From contig JAGFBZ010001584.1 in assembly GCA_018398805.1 (NCBI GenBank), positions 620,001 through 684,000 on the forward strand: DNA of 64,000 nt, read 5' to 3'. Positions 1 through 11,905 of the stretch are shown here, piece by piece. The number at the start of each line of letters is the position of its first letter. Within the stretch, counting starts at the first letter, position 1. The notes under the pieces are model-generated. The model made no database searches, was not told the origin of the DNA, and saw nothing but the letters and a program-made list of their open reading frames with translations. The position numbers and the translations under genes were made by a program. This stretch comes from Hirundichthys speculiger (Eukaryota; Chordata; Actinopteri; Beloniformes; Exocoetidae).

Positions 1-419
1 TTTATTTCAGTTAACTGAAATATTTTTTCATTGCTAGTTTTAGTTTTAGTCTTAGTTTTCGTTAACTATAATAACCCTGATGTGGAAATTTGTTTTATAT
101 TTTCTACTGAATGTACAGTGTTTTAGCAACAGACTTAATTATTTCCTGTTAATATAATCAACTGAAGAAAACATAATTTTCTTTTCTATAGTTCTATAAC
201 CATCAAAAGTATGATATTGATTTGTGTTCTACTTTGAAAGTAAATTAGAAATCTGTCCAATAGCCATCACCCCACAATTGTTTGCATGAATAATACATTT
301 AGGCTGTATTTCTGCATGCATCCATCCCTCTTTGGTGTTTATAAATGATGTAATGTGTAAATCAGCCCACACACAGATCTAGGGTCTCGCTCCCTCTGTG
401 GGTTTGGTGGTTCACTCAC
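1..419. other. AT-rich non-coding stretch, probably macoilin intron
   Basis: No open frame here resembles the coiled-coil part of macoilin that should follow exon 7. The stretch follows the exon 7 donor (GTGAGT on the minus strand, read from base 419 downwards), so it is most likely intron 7. The remaining 3' exons must lie outside the window. Confidence 0.5.
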
Positions 420-579
420 TTGCTCTGGAGCAGCATGTTGGACTGTCTGAGCAGGGACACTTCAGGTCTCAAGGCTCCTTTCGCTGTTGGTCAGGTTGCA
501 GATGTGACTTCGCAGTTCCTGTTCACTCTGCCTACTTGTCTGCAGCTCACCCTTCAGCCTCCGCAGCTCTGTTTCCAGC
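420..579 (-). pseudogene. maco1: Macoilin exon 7 with apparent one-base insertion and premature stop
   Basis: The exon runs from an acceptor (…CTGTCAG, then G at 579) to a GTGAGT donor. Read in the phase set by exons 1-6 it gives KLETELRRLKGELQ…ERSLET and then TGA at 462-464 (about codon 412). Skipping one G in the CTTGAGACC stretch restores a frame reading PEVSLLRQSNMLLQSK, which matches the family continuation (…LRQENELLQNK) up to the donor. Removing one base also restores the expected exon-end phase (AA|G). This points to a single-base insertion, or to a base-calling error in the assembly. Confidence 0.7.
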
Positions 580-3500
580 CTGACAGATGAGAAGGAGCCT
601 TTTAGCACCATGTCATCCTTAACCTGGCTTAGTTCAACTGAAATTAAATGTGTCTTACTTGCTAATCTGTTCAGCGTGGAAATGCTGAGCCGCCATGACA
701 CTCTTGTCTGCTGTCTCTCTGTTGGGACTGGTTGTTTTCAAGGTGGACCTCTGTTTCTTCTCAGTCCTCCCTGCAGGTGGTGAAGGAGTGTTTGGGCTGC
801 CTCTACGGGCTTTTGGTGAGGAGCTCTTGGTCGCCCGTGTGGCTTTAGCTCCCTGCTCCTCCTGAGGTAGATTTTCTGGGGTTGAAGATGATTCTGGTCG
901 TCCTGCCCCACTCTGAAGCTGATCTTTGGACTCGGCCACACCAGGTTTGGTTGACACTGGCCGCCGGTTCGATTCCGCTGACCTCACCTCTTGTGACGCC
1001 TTCTCCGCCGCTCTCTCCTCGCTGCGGATCTGGAGGCACTCCAGAGTGTGTGTGTCATCGTGGGCCACCACGGCGCCGTTCTGACACTGGTACTGGCCTG
1101 ATTCAGGCTTGAGTTTCCACTTGGAGCCTGAAAAGAACAGAAAAAAAGATCAATACTATCACTACACTCTGGAAGCTGGCAACACATTTACAGTCAGTTC
1201 TCTTTGGCATAAAAACAACATAAATTGTTTATTACAAAGAGCCTCCCAGGAAGTCAGGCTGGCGCAGAAAAAAAACAAAAACAGACAGCAGCAATTCAGA
1301 AAACCATCAGTGTTGTACTTTACTCTTTTTTTTTCAATTTGGAAATGACAATTCTGATAATAAGAAATGTTGTTTAAACTATCCTACGAATCGAACTCAA
1401 CATGTTCCAGTTTTTGCCGTTATATTCACTCTTGGGTACAGTGATCATAGAGACTTCTTACATGAAAGCAGCTGGTTAAGTCCTACCCAATTCTGGGCAT
1501 TTGTGTTTTAACCTTCATATTCAGCCCCCCTACCACCCCAGAAAAAAATCTATAAATCTTCAGGGCTTCTGTACATATGTGAAAATGACAAATTTCTCCC
1601 TTTAGAATGCATAGGCTGTCATTTATTCATTTTTTTTTTTTTTTATCAAAAAGCAAATCATATAGCTTTAAGGCTCCTTATATTGTTAATGAAATTAGTG
1701 AAAAAGCAAAGTGAAAAACCTGCAGGTTGTAAGAACGATAGTTGGAAGCAAATCTGAACGGCTGGTGCAGGTGCAGAGACTTACTGCTGCTGCCATCTGT
1801 GCCAGTCTTGGAGTAAACCTGCAAACCTGGCGGGAGCGAGTGCTGAAGGAGGTGCATGTGGAAGTCATTCTCAGTCTGCACGGCTTTCTGAATGCGCAGC
1901 TTAAAAATGTTGGTGAAGTAGCAGGTGGCATCAAACCCCAGATAAACTACAGGATATCCAATACTAAAAGCGAATGTAAAAGGAAAAACAGAGATTACAC
2001 TTTTAAGTGTCAGGTTTCTCAGACACAAATACAACAAGGTTAATCAATGAAAACATCAGAATCTGAATGATCAATCTCCATGTCTTGATGACTAGCATCT
2101 CACAAGTCACTGATATTCATATGGTCTGAAAGGGATCATCTAACCATCCAGTCGCTCCAGGTACTTTATCACACATGCAATACATTGTGTAGCAATGATA
2201 TTTTAATTGTAAAACAAATTTCAAGAATGAATGACACACATACCAGTGTGCAGCAAAAAGATGCGATAGGCTGGGATGAGAGGTATTAAGATCTTTGAGG
2301 CGAAGCGAAGCCTCTGTGTACACAAGCAGAATCCAGAGGGACACTGTTGATATACAGATGCCCTTTTCTAAAGAGAAAAATAAAATTATTTGAATGAAGA
2401 AACACCATTCAAAGCTACATGCTGCAAAAGAGAAACATAACTAAGTTTTATAAACATTGCTGCTTTGTTTGGGTCTGAGCTCATTAAAGATGAGCTGAGG
2501 AGATGTGGACATCTATCCTTTGGTGTGATGAGTTAAAATTTATCATTTCTCTTAGAAATCACACTCTGTGTGCTTTGGGATAAAGTGCACATTTCAAATT
2601 GGTTAAAGAAAAAAACCAAACTGCTCTTTAAATGTGGGACTGAAATGATTTGTCAATGCTACATTTTTTTGGTCTTAATTCATAATATTTTATGTCTATT
2701 TAAAGAAACAAGGATATCCATGGCAAACAAAGATTACTTGTATGAGAAGAGCAGATGGGAATATTTCATTACAAATAAACACATACTCACCTGTATGCCA
2801 TATATAATTGAATAGTACATAGGTGCTTGCCACAAAAAACAGCCAGTGCAAAGGAACAAAAATTAAACAAAAGATGTCCAGCGTGAAGGCAGCGCAAACA
2901 AAAACAACACAAATAACCTGCAAACACAAAATAAATACAAAATGGCTTCAGTTTAATGCATAATATTCTTTCACTATAAGGACAAAAAAAATAGCCATGA
3001 AGTGTGTCGTAACTGCACAGCACTTGGGTTTTATCATCAAGGCCACTGCACAGAATATGAAATGGCACAGCGGGAGTCCTCACCAGCCCATGGCAGTGGA
3101 AAGTGGTGTACACACTCCCAAAGAAGAGCCAGCATGGCCACAAATACTCCAGTCTGAATTCAAGGATGAAATCTGCCAGCAGCACCAGCGTCCACATCAC
3201 CATAAACTTGAGGAAGGTGTATGCACTGCAAAGACAAGTGAAGAATTTTAACATCACTGTAATAAAACAAAGATATCAGCAAGTGGATGGATTCCGATTA
3301 GACTAATGGAAAAAATAAAAAATAAAAATCCGATTTTCAGTAAATAATGCTGTTTCAGATACACTTAATTAAGCCTGTGTCAGAGTAAAACACAAACAGC
3401 TCAGTGCAACCCTTGAAATCAAATATACTGGGCTGAATGTATAACTGAACCTTTAAAATGTAGTCCATGCTTTTAAGAAGAGGCAACAAAGAACAAGGAC

Positions 3501-4943
3501 TGTCTCCTTATTCATTTTATTAGGCATCCACAAGCCAAACAGAAGCTGTGGTTTCCTCCTTTGTTCTGCTCATCCATAGGCTGCCATCACATCGCCCCTT
3601 TGTTTGGTAACCATGGCAATATTTCATCTGGAGGAGAGGGGGAGCACCACAGCACAACACAGCATCTTTCTGCGAGTTTGAATCTGTCTCATAATTTTAC
3701 TAATAATCAATGCATCTTATGTAAATTTATTACAGCAAAACGTGGAAATGTTCCTCAGTATCAAATTTAAAATTCTACTCAATTAAAAAGATGCAAGACT
3801 TAAATCTTACGGGATTTCAAGAGAATCTTAAACGGCTCCTACAATTTCAGTTTGTACTTTTAATGTTCCTGTATTTAAACCAAACTCAAGAGATTATTTT
3901 TTTTTTATACAAATATAGCTTATAATTATGCAAAGGACTCAACACCAAGAGATGAGACAAAAGGGGACAATCACATCAGACAAAGCTCATGAAAGCTCAA
4001 ACATGCCAAACAATCCAACGGGGGATACATCTCAAATCATCCCATCGATATTTTAAAGGTAATTGGTAAACATGGTTGTCAAGCAAGTAGCAAGTAGGAG
4101 ATTTTTTTTCCTTTTTTTTTTTTTTTTTTTAAATTTAGTCATGAGTAATTAAAGAAGGGAATCCCCAGAGCATCTTAGATTCCTTGAAGCTCCAATTTTC
4201 TTGCATTTTTTTTTCCAGTGGAGTGCATAATAACATGAGGGTTTCAGACTAAACAGTCGAGCACACATATCATATATCATTCTACACAGAAAGAGCAGGA
4301 AAGGGCGAGACTTTTACAGCCAACCATTGTGCAAATTAAACAAAGCTACTCTGAACCAAATTCGTGTTTAACGCTGCAAAATAAATAACATGGCTTTCAT
4401 GTTTTGTGGAAAAAAAAAAACGTAGCAAATATACTAAAGAAAAAGTAGTTTCTTTACTCTAGCAGTGTCTTTTTAACCAGTAATCTGGACTTTAATGTGA
4501 AAAAACTAGCTGTTTTGTTCAGCACTATAATAATTAATGCTATCTATAGTAAGTACAGGGTATTAAATTTGGATACAAACATGAGACAGAGTCAAAGCAA
4601 TGAGGAGAATGAAAGAAACGTAGGCCGACGTCAACTTGCACAGCTGCTGCTTTCTTCCTTTCCGTAAACAATGTCGGCTGAAGTAACTCGGAGCTCGCGC
4701 CTGCTTCTAATTCAGCCTTATTAAAGCCGCACAGCGGTGCACGAAACACGCGAAGCGAGAATGAAGTGAAAGGACGTGAAGCGGACAGGTGAGCAGGATG
4801 ACGACGGCTGAAAATTCACACAAAGACGGGCTCCACAACAAAAGCGGCCGCCTGGCGCTCAGCTACCTCTCAGACAGCTTCTCCGTGATTTTCAGTTTTT
4901 TCATTTTCCGAAGCCTGTTCGCGTCCACATAGCGTTTCTTCAT
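420..4943 (-). CDS. maco1: Macoilin-like transmembrane protein (MACO1/TMEM57 family), 5' part, exons 1-7
   Basis: Macoilin is a multi-pass ER/neuronal membrane protein with a C-terminal coiled coil, linked to neuronal excitability. Coding exons on the minus strand: 4867-4943, 3084-3225, 2791-2917, 2244-2367, 1785-1963, 659-1127 and 420-579. All junctions are AG/GT and phases agree throughout. Residues ~1-26 are basic (start MKKRYVDANRL, chosen by analogy to the family start). Residues ~27-157 hold the conserved membrane segments, with family signatures such as VLLADFILEFRLEYLWP, WLFFVASTYV and VSLWILLVYTEA. Residues ~158-216 include IGYPVVYLGF. Exon 6 encodes a poorly conserved Ser/Lys-rich linker, and exon 7 the start of the coiled coil (ELQTSRQSEQELRSHI). 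The linker is shorter and more diverged than in the mammalian protein, fitting one of two teleost paralogues (maco1a or maco1b, not resolved). Exon 7 has an apparent +1 frameshift, so the gene may be decaying. The 3' end lies outside the window. Confidence 0.88.
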
Positions 4944-5200
4944 CTTACGGCTTCTGCTCCCTCCGTGCTGTTTTCTGACACCGCAGCAGCAGCGGCAGCG
5001 ACGGTAGGGGGGAAAAAAAAAAAGAAAAGGAGAGGAGGGCAGATATAAATACAACAAAACCGGATCACTCCTTGATGAGGATGCTGAGTCCAACCTGTGA
5101 TGATGATGTCTGCGAGCAGAGGCACCAGCAGCTCTGCGCATGCTCAGTGATGGCTGTACCTACAAGTGTTTATCGCAGGAGGGGAGCAGACAACACCATG
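4944..5200 (-). promoter_or_regulatory. GC-richer 5' leader/promoter region of macoilin-like gene
   Basis: The block upstream of the macoilin ATG is richer in GC and CpG than its surroundings (…CACCGCAGCAGCAGCGGC…). It ends in ordinary AT-rich DNA near 5.2 kb. An open frame extends upstream of the chosen ATG but has no family similarity, so it is taken as 5' UTR. The transcription start is not identified. Confidence 0.4.
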
Positions 5201-6102
5201 AACACTGAAGAAGGGTGCATGTGCTGTAGGTCTTTTTGTTAACATCAGCCTCACAAACTGATAATAACAAACAACCCCAGTAATAAATGCCTAAACAAAA
5301 ACAAAAAGAAAACACGTAAGCTCAAAATTACACTCATCAAAATGAAATGTCATAAAACGTGAGATTTGCTTTTGTTAGTTTCAAAGCCAAAGAGACCAAT
5401 CATCTATTTTTTTCTCTTTTTATAGCTCAGTGTTTCAGTTTTATGCTCCATTAATATTTTAATTTCGTTATTGTTGCCCCTATATAACTGAGCAATATTT
5501 TTATTTTCAACAGTTTAATTAATAATATGTAAAGCAGTATTTTAAGATTATAGATAGATTGTAAAGTCATCACATATGTGCTTCTTATTTTTATCTATGA
5601 TTAATCTCTTCGCTAATTTTCTTCTCCATTTGCAGATGTAGATGTTGAAAAACAGATTACATGTCACTTTGCATGTACTTTTCTATCAAAGGTGCTTTGA
5701 CATATTCTGTCATTTAAAAAATCAATTTGAAAGCAATAGAATTAAAACAGCATCTCTTCACATTTTAGCATATAAGGTGGATGAAAACATCATAATTTTT
5801 CCTGTTAATTTCTATTTTTCCATTCCTTTTTTCTTTTCACAATCATGCAGCAGATTTAGACTGATAATACAAAATATAACCAACAACATGAAATAGAAAA
5901 AAATTATGGGGAAATTAAAAAGTCAGGTTGCAGTGTGTAATTAAAATTAATCCCACCATGATCAGCAGGGACATAGCAGTAAAAATTTTTGTGTACTGAA
6001 ATGTGCTTATATTTGATATTTTAAGTTGATTCTCTTATATTTTTTTTCTATGTCAAACTATTTTCTTTAACTACTTACTACTTACTTTCTTTCAAAGATT
6101 CT

Positions 6103-6104
<2 letters not shown>
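5201..6104. other. AT-rich intergenic DNA, no feature seen
   Basis: Neither strand shows a family-like coding stretch, terminal inverted repeats or a recognisable repeat. The base composition is strongly AT-rich. Confidence 0.5.

Positions 6105-6184
<80 letters not shown>
6105..6184. repeat. (AT)n microsatellite, about 80 bp
   Basis: Uninterrupted AT dinucleotide run. It abuts the 3' end of the minus-strand LINE fragment, where such elements often carry a simple-repeat tail. Confidence 0.95.
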
Positions 6185-6186
<2 letters not shown>

Positions 6187-6780
6187 ATTCACTAATACTT
6201 TATTAATCCCCAAAGGGGAAATTGTTGCAGTAACTGTCATGATTTAAGTCTCTTCAGTGTGTTCAGGAAGGATCTCCGGTAGTGTCTGTGTTGTGGCGGA
6301 TCTGAAGAAACCTCTGACTGAAGACACTGTTGTTGTAATGAGGATGCTCCAGTATGTTTTCCAATTTATGAAGTATTCTTCTGTGCACAATCCAGAGGCT
6401 CCAGAACAGTCCAGAACCAGGCTTCTTTATTTGAGTTTCTTTTAGTCACTCGCTCTGATGCTGTCCCTCCAACAGATGACTGCAGTTGAGATTGCACTCT
6501 CTGCAACAGACTTATAGAAGATATGTTACATCTTGCTGCGGCAGGACCTCAACTTCCTCAAGGAGTAAAGTCGACTCTGTTCCTTCTTGTAGACAGCATC
6601 AGTGTTCCAGTCCAGAGGGTTCTGGACGGTGGCTGTTTACTTATTCAGTTGGACCAGTAAAAGTCTCTCCAAGACTTTCGTGATGTAAGATGTTAAGGCA
6701 ACAGTCAGGGAAGATCTTTTTGGTACCGGAACAAGGCAGGATTTCTTCACAGCACCAGACTGACTGAGGTTGAAGAGTGT
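6185..6780 (-). mobile_element. 3' end of an L2/Rex1-like non-LTR retrotransposon (LINE), decayed
   Basis: Read on the minus strand, frames carry fragments typical of fish jockey-superfamily reverse transcriptases: a VPK…LTVALTSYITKVLERLLL stretch, then DAVYKKEQSRLYSLRKLRS and a downstream ICWRDSI. Frames are broken by stops and by a deletion between the first two blocks. The element ends in the characteristic 3' terminus (CCCCTTTGGGGATTAATAAAGT) followed by the (AT)n tail. It was 5'-truncated on insertion, as usual for LINEs. Confidence 0.8.
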
Positions 6781-7210
6781 ACAGTCTCATGTACAGTTCT
6801 GTGAAAACGTATTAGCCCCTTACAGATTTCCTTTTGTTTTTGCTCTTTTGCTACACTTAGATTACTTTAATATTACACAAGGATAAACTGAGTACATTTT
6901 TTAATAGTGTTTTCCTTTATTAAGTGATAAATGTTATCCAAACCAATCTGAAAGTGAAAGAGTAATTGCATCCTTTGTCAAATTATGAACTTATTGTGAT
7001 TAACCACATTTTTTGGACAGCTAAGTTCAATTTCACCAGCTCCACCCAGACCTGATTACTGCCGGTAGAATCAAGAAATCCCTTAAAGCAGTGGTCTTCA
7101 ACCGGGGGTCCGCGACCCCTAGGGGGCCCGCGGAGGTACTGCAGGGGGTCCTCCAACTTCAAAAGAAATAAAGGCAATTTTAACCAAAATAATTTGAGTA
7201 AAAAAAAAAA

Positions 7211-7220
7211 TATATATATG

Positions 7221-7275
<55 letters not shown>
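7211..7275. repeat. (TA)n microsatellite
   Basis: Long TA run, with a few TATG interruptions at its left edge, inside the hAT element just upstream of the Tc1 insertion. Its many TA dinucleotides are possible Tc1 targets, although the actual insertion used a TA slightly downstream. Confidence 0.9.
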
Positions 7276-7278
<3 letters not shown>

Positions 7279-7300
7279 ACAATACAGGCAGTTCTAAATA

Positions 7301-8925
<1,625 letters not shown>

Positions 8926-8998
8926 TATATAACTGCCTGAAGTTAAACATTTCATTGTTGGAAAATAACAATAATAGAAAATATTGTCTCATACCAAC

Positions 8999-9006
8999 TA
9001 ATAATA

Positions 9007-9037
<31 letters not shown>

Positions 9038-9038
9038 T
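8999..9038. repeat. (AAT)n microsatellite
   Basis: TAA/AAT trinucleotide run with one GTAATA interruption, in the right arm of the hAT element. Confidence 0.9.
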
Positions 9039-9319
9039 GATGATATGAAAGTTTTATCAACCATAAACACATGTAGGCTAATAACCCAGTCAGGAATTGG
9101 TTAATAAGGTGACATAAGCAGAATAAAATACATCTAAAAGTTATTATAAGCCATACTTAAAATGTGACACATTAAAAAAAAAAAAGGGGGGGGGGATAAG
9201 ATAAGAATTACAAGGAGGGGTCCCTGCTCTGTTTTTCTCTCATCCAAGGGGTCCCTGGGCTAAAAAAGGTTGAAGACCCCTGCCTTAAAGAGAACCTGAC
9301 AACATGAAGTTGGCCAAAA

Positions 9320-9940
9320 AGCAACACATCATGCCCTGATCTGAACAAATTCAGGAACAGATGAGAAACAAAGCCATTGACATCTAGGGGTTACAACACC
9401 ATTTCTAAAGTTTTGGGACTCCAGTGAACAATAGTGAGAGCTGTTATCCACAAATGGAGGAAACATGGAACAGTGGTGAACTGTCCCAGGAGTGGCCAGG
9501 CCACCAAAATTACTCCAAGAGTGCATAAACGACTCTTTCAGGAGTTTATGAAAAAACCCAGAACATCTAAAGCGCTGCAGGTCTCACTTGCCTCAGCTAA
9601 GGTCAGTGTTCTTGATTCAACAATAAGAAAGCGACCTGCGTCAATGGGAGAGTTCCAGGGCAAAAACCACTCCTGACCAAAAACAATACAAGGGTCCACC
9701 TCACGTCTGCCAAAAGACAATTCTGGGAAACTGTTCTGTGGACTGACAACATGAATGTAGGACTTTTTGGAAGGTGTGCATTTCATCATATCTTGTGTAA
9801 AAGAGCATTTCAGAAAAGGAACGTCATACCATCAGTCAAACATGGTGGTGGTAGAGTGATGGTCTGGGGCTGCTGTGCTGTTTCAGTACTTGGACGACTT
9901 GCTGTAATTTAATGGAATTTAAATCCAGACTTAAATTCAA
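9320..9940 (+). pseudogene. Decayed Tc1 transposase remnant (older family)
   Basis: Frames on the plus strand keep Tc1 blocks with stops and shifts between them: IVRAVIHKWRKHGTVVNCPRSG-like HTH sequence near 9430-9500, KALQVSLASAKVSVLDSTIRK near 9565-9630, FWETVLWTDNMNVGLF-like sequence near 9720-9770, and VKHGGGRVMVWGCCAVS near 9835-9890. The region after the GGGRVMVWG box, including the last catalytic acidic residue, is largely deleted. This coding block belongs to the outer, oldest element of the nest. Confidence 0.85.
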
Positions 9941-10594
9941 CTGAGATTTGTTTGATGATCTGAAACATGTAAATGTGACAAAATGGTGAAAACAGGAGAA
10001 ATCCATAAGGGGGAGAGAAGAGATGGTTTAAACTTCCTTTGTCTGTCCGCTGTTTCTCTCTCTCTCTCTCTGTCTCTCTAGGCTGCTCTACATCCAGACA
10101 TCTTTTCTTCAACTCATTTGACAGGGTTTGGGGTCTCAATCTGGGTGTAATTTGGACTCTTGAAATCTCAGTCCGCTGCTTGTAAACAACTCCTCTGTTG
10201 CTATGGTTACTCACCATAACAGGTGGTCAAAACAAAATGACAAACCAGCAAAGGAAATTTGATTTGGCTTGTATTTTATTTATTTAGCTGTTATACTGCG
10301 TACATCCTCAGAACAGAGTGAAATCGTGAGGAAGCATAATGGAACTGAGGAGAAAGGTTCAGCCCACTGCCAGCAACGTGATGAAAATGGCACAAATCTA
10401 CTATTGAATAATTTGAAAAACATGGTATTTCTGAAACACTTGACTTTCACCTGATCAGTTAGTTGACCAAGCTTCTGAGAGCTCAGTTGGAGTGAAAATG
10501 CTGAATGATTTCTCATACCAGCACCTGAATATGATGCAGTCTCTGGTCTGTAGATATTCATGTGTACCAGGTTTGTGGCTGCTGTGTACGGCTA

Positions 10595-10625
<31 letters not shown>

Positions 10626-10629
10626 AACA
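10595..10629. repeat. (C)17 followed by (CA)n
   Basis: A run of 17 C joined to a short CA repeat; likely hypervariable and error-prone in assembly. Confidence 0.9.
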
Positions 10630-10819
10630 CACAGAGATGGAACCGTGAGGCTGCAGCCTATGTTAAGACCTGCTTCCATGACGCACAGTTCCAGCAACAG
10701 AATGATCAGCAGAAAATTCTTAATAATACCTTTCTTTATCTCTCTTTTTTTTTTTTTCAATAGACTTAAAAAAAACAACAACCCAGTGTAACCTCACATA
10801 CACATGCATGTGTAACTGG

Positions 10820-11245
10820 TACTTGGGTTCAGTACCGCGGGAAGTAGGGGTGCAGAAGCTGTTGTATCCAGTATTGCGCAAGGCGCGACTGATGCCTTAC
10901 AGGAGACCTGTTTCTTTGTCTTTCGCCGGGCCCTCCTGGGCCCGGGGCGGGGGAGCACCCCCCCCCAGTCCCAGTCCCAGTCCCAGTCTCCACGCCAGCC
11001 CAGCAATGACTTCTGACAACAGCTCAGTGCGTTGGCCTCTATGCCTCTGAGCTGAGTTGCACACTGAAAATAATTTCAGGACTCCTTTTGTTGGAACTGT
11101 GCTGTGACCTGCAGTAAATCATCCCAGTAGCGTGACCTCCAGGCCTTGATGAGCTTCAGTTCAGGAAGTGGGATAGTTGCTGCTTGGGTTCAGCGAGGTA
11201 AAGAACTCCCAGTCTGGATTCAGAGCCATCAACGGAGGTGTGGTC
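10820..11245 (+). repeat. Dispersed repeat, copy A (second copy inverted near 51.5 kb)
   Basis: The segment from about 11000 (ACAACAGCTCAGTGCGT… AATTTCAGGACTC… GGAACTGTGCTG(T)GACCTGCAGTAAATCATCCC… GACCTCCAG) is clearly similar to the reverse complement of about 51400-51690. Upstream it has a perfect 8-bp inverted repeat with a 4-base loop (10926-10945, CCGGGCCC/GGGCCCGG) and a (CCCAGT)n tract. The family is not recognised. The true ends of the copy are uncertain. Confidence 0.7.
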
Positions 11246-11829
11246 AGATACTACACACAGGTGCAGTTGTATTCAGTTTTGTTTTGTTTTTTTTATACAC
11301 AGCTTTTGCATTCTTGAATGATTCAAATACAGACTCTCCATTGTCTGGTTGGAAACATTGAAGATATTGTACAAAGTTGGAATGAGTTAAGGATTTTTTT
11401 GTATTTTGTGTCTGTACAGGTTGTACAACTCTAACCAGACTGGCTGTGCTATGACCAACTGTCCCAACTCTTAACATAAGTGCTTCTACGTTTGCTGTTA
11501 CTGCCCACTGTGAGCATTTTGCAATACCGAACACCTTCATTTAAGAAAATTGCACATTGTCTCACTTCAAATTAGTGCACATGTATGCGTATGTATTCTT
11601 GAATTAAACTACAGTATTGGCCCGAATATAGGACGACCCCCCTTTTTGAGAAAATAAGCATTCAGTTTTTCATGCACACTTTCATTCTCTCTGTCAGTCA
11701 TTTGTACATTTGAGACCATGTTGAGTCCCTTAAAGTGCCATTACAACACAAATAATGCAGAAATTATCCGACTATGGATGCAGGACAAGTCTCGTGATTC
11801 AAAATGAGGAAAAACATGGATTCCCACCC

Positions 11830-11905
11830 CCGTTATTCATCTGTCTGCATCTGTCCTAGACATGTTTAATAAATTCCCTTCTGGGACAAATGAAGCATCA
11901 TTTAA
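11830..11905 (+). mobile_element. LINE 3' tail fragment
   Basis: AATAAATTCCCTTCTGGGAC followed by an ATTGAATTGAA-type simple tail resembles the 3' end of fish L2-like LINEs. No coding part is recognisable. Confidence 0.5.
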
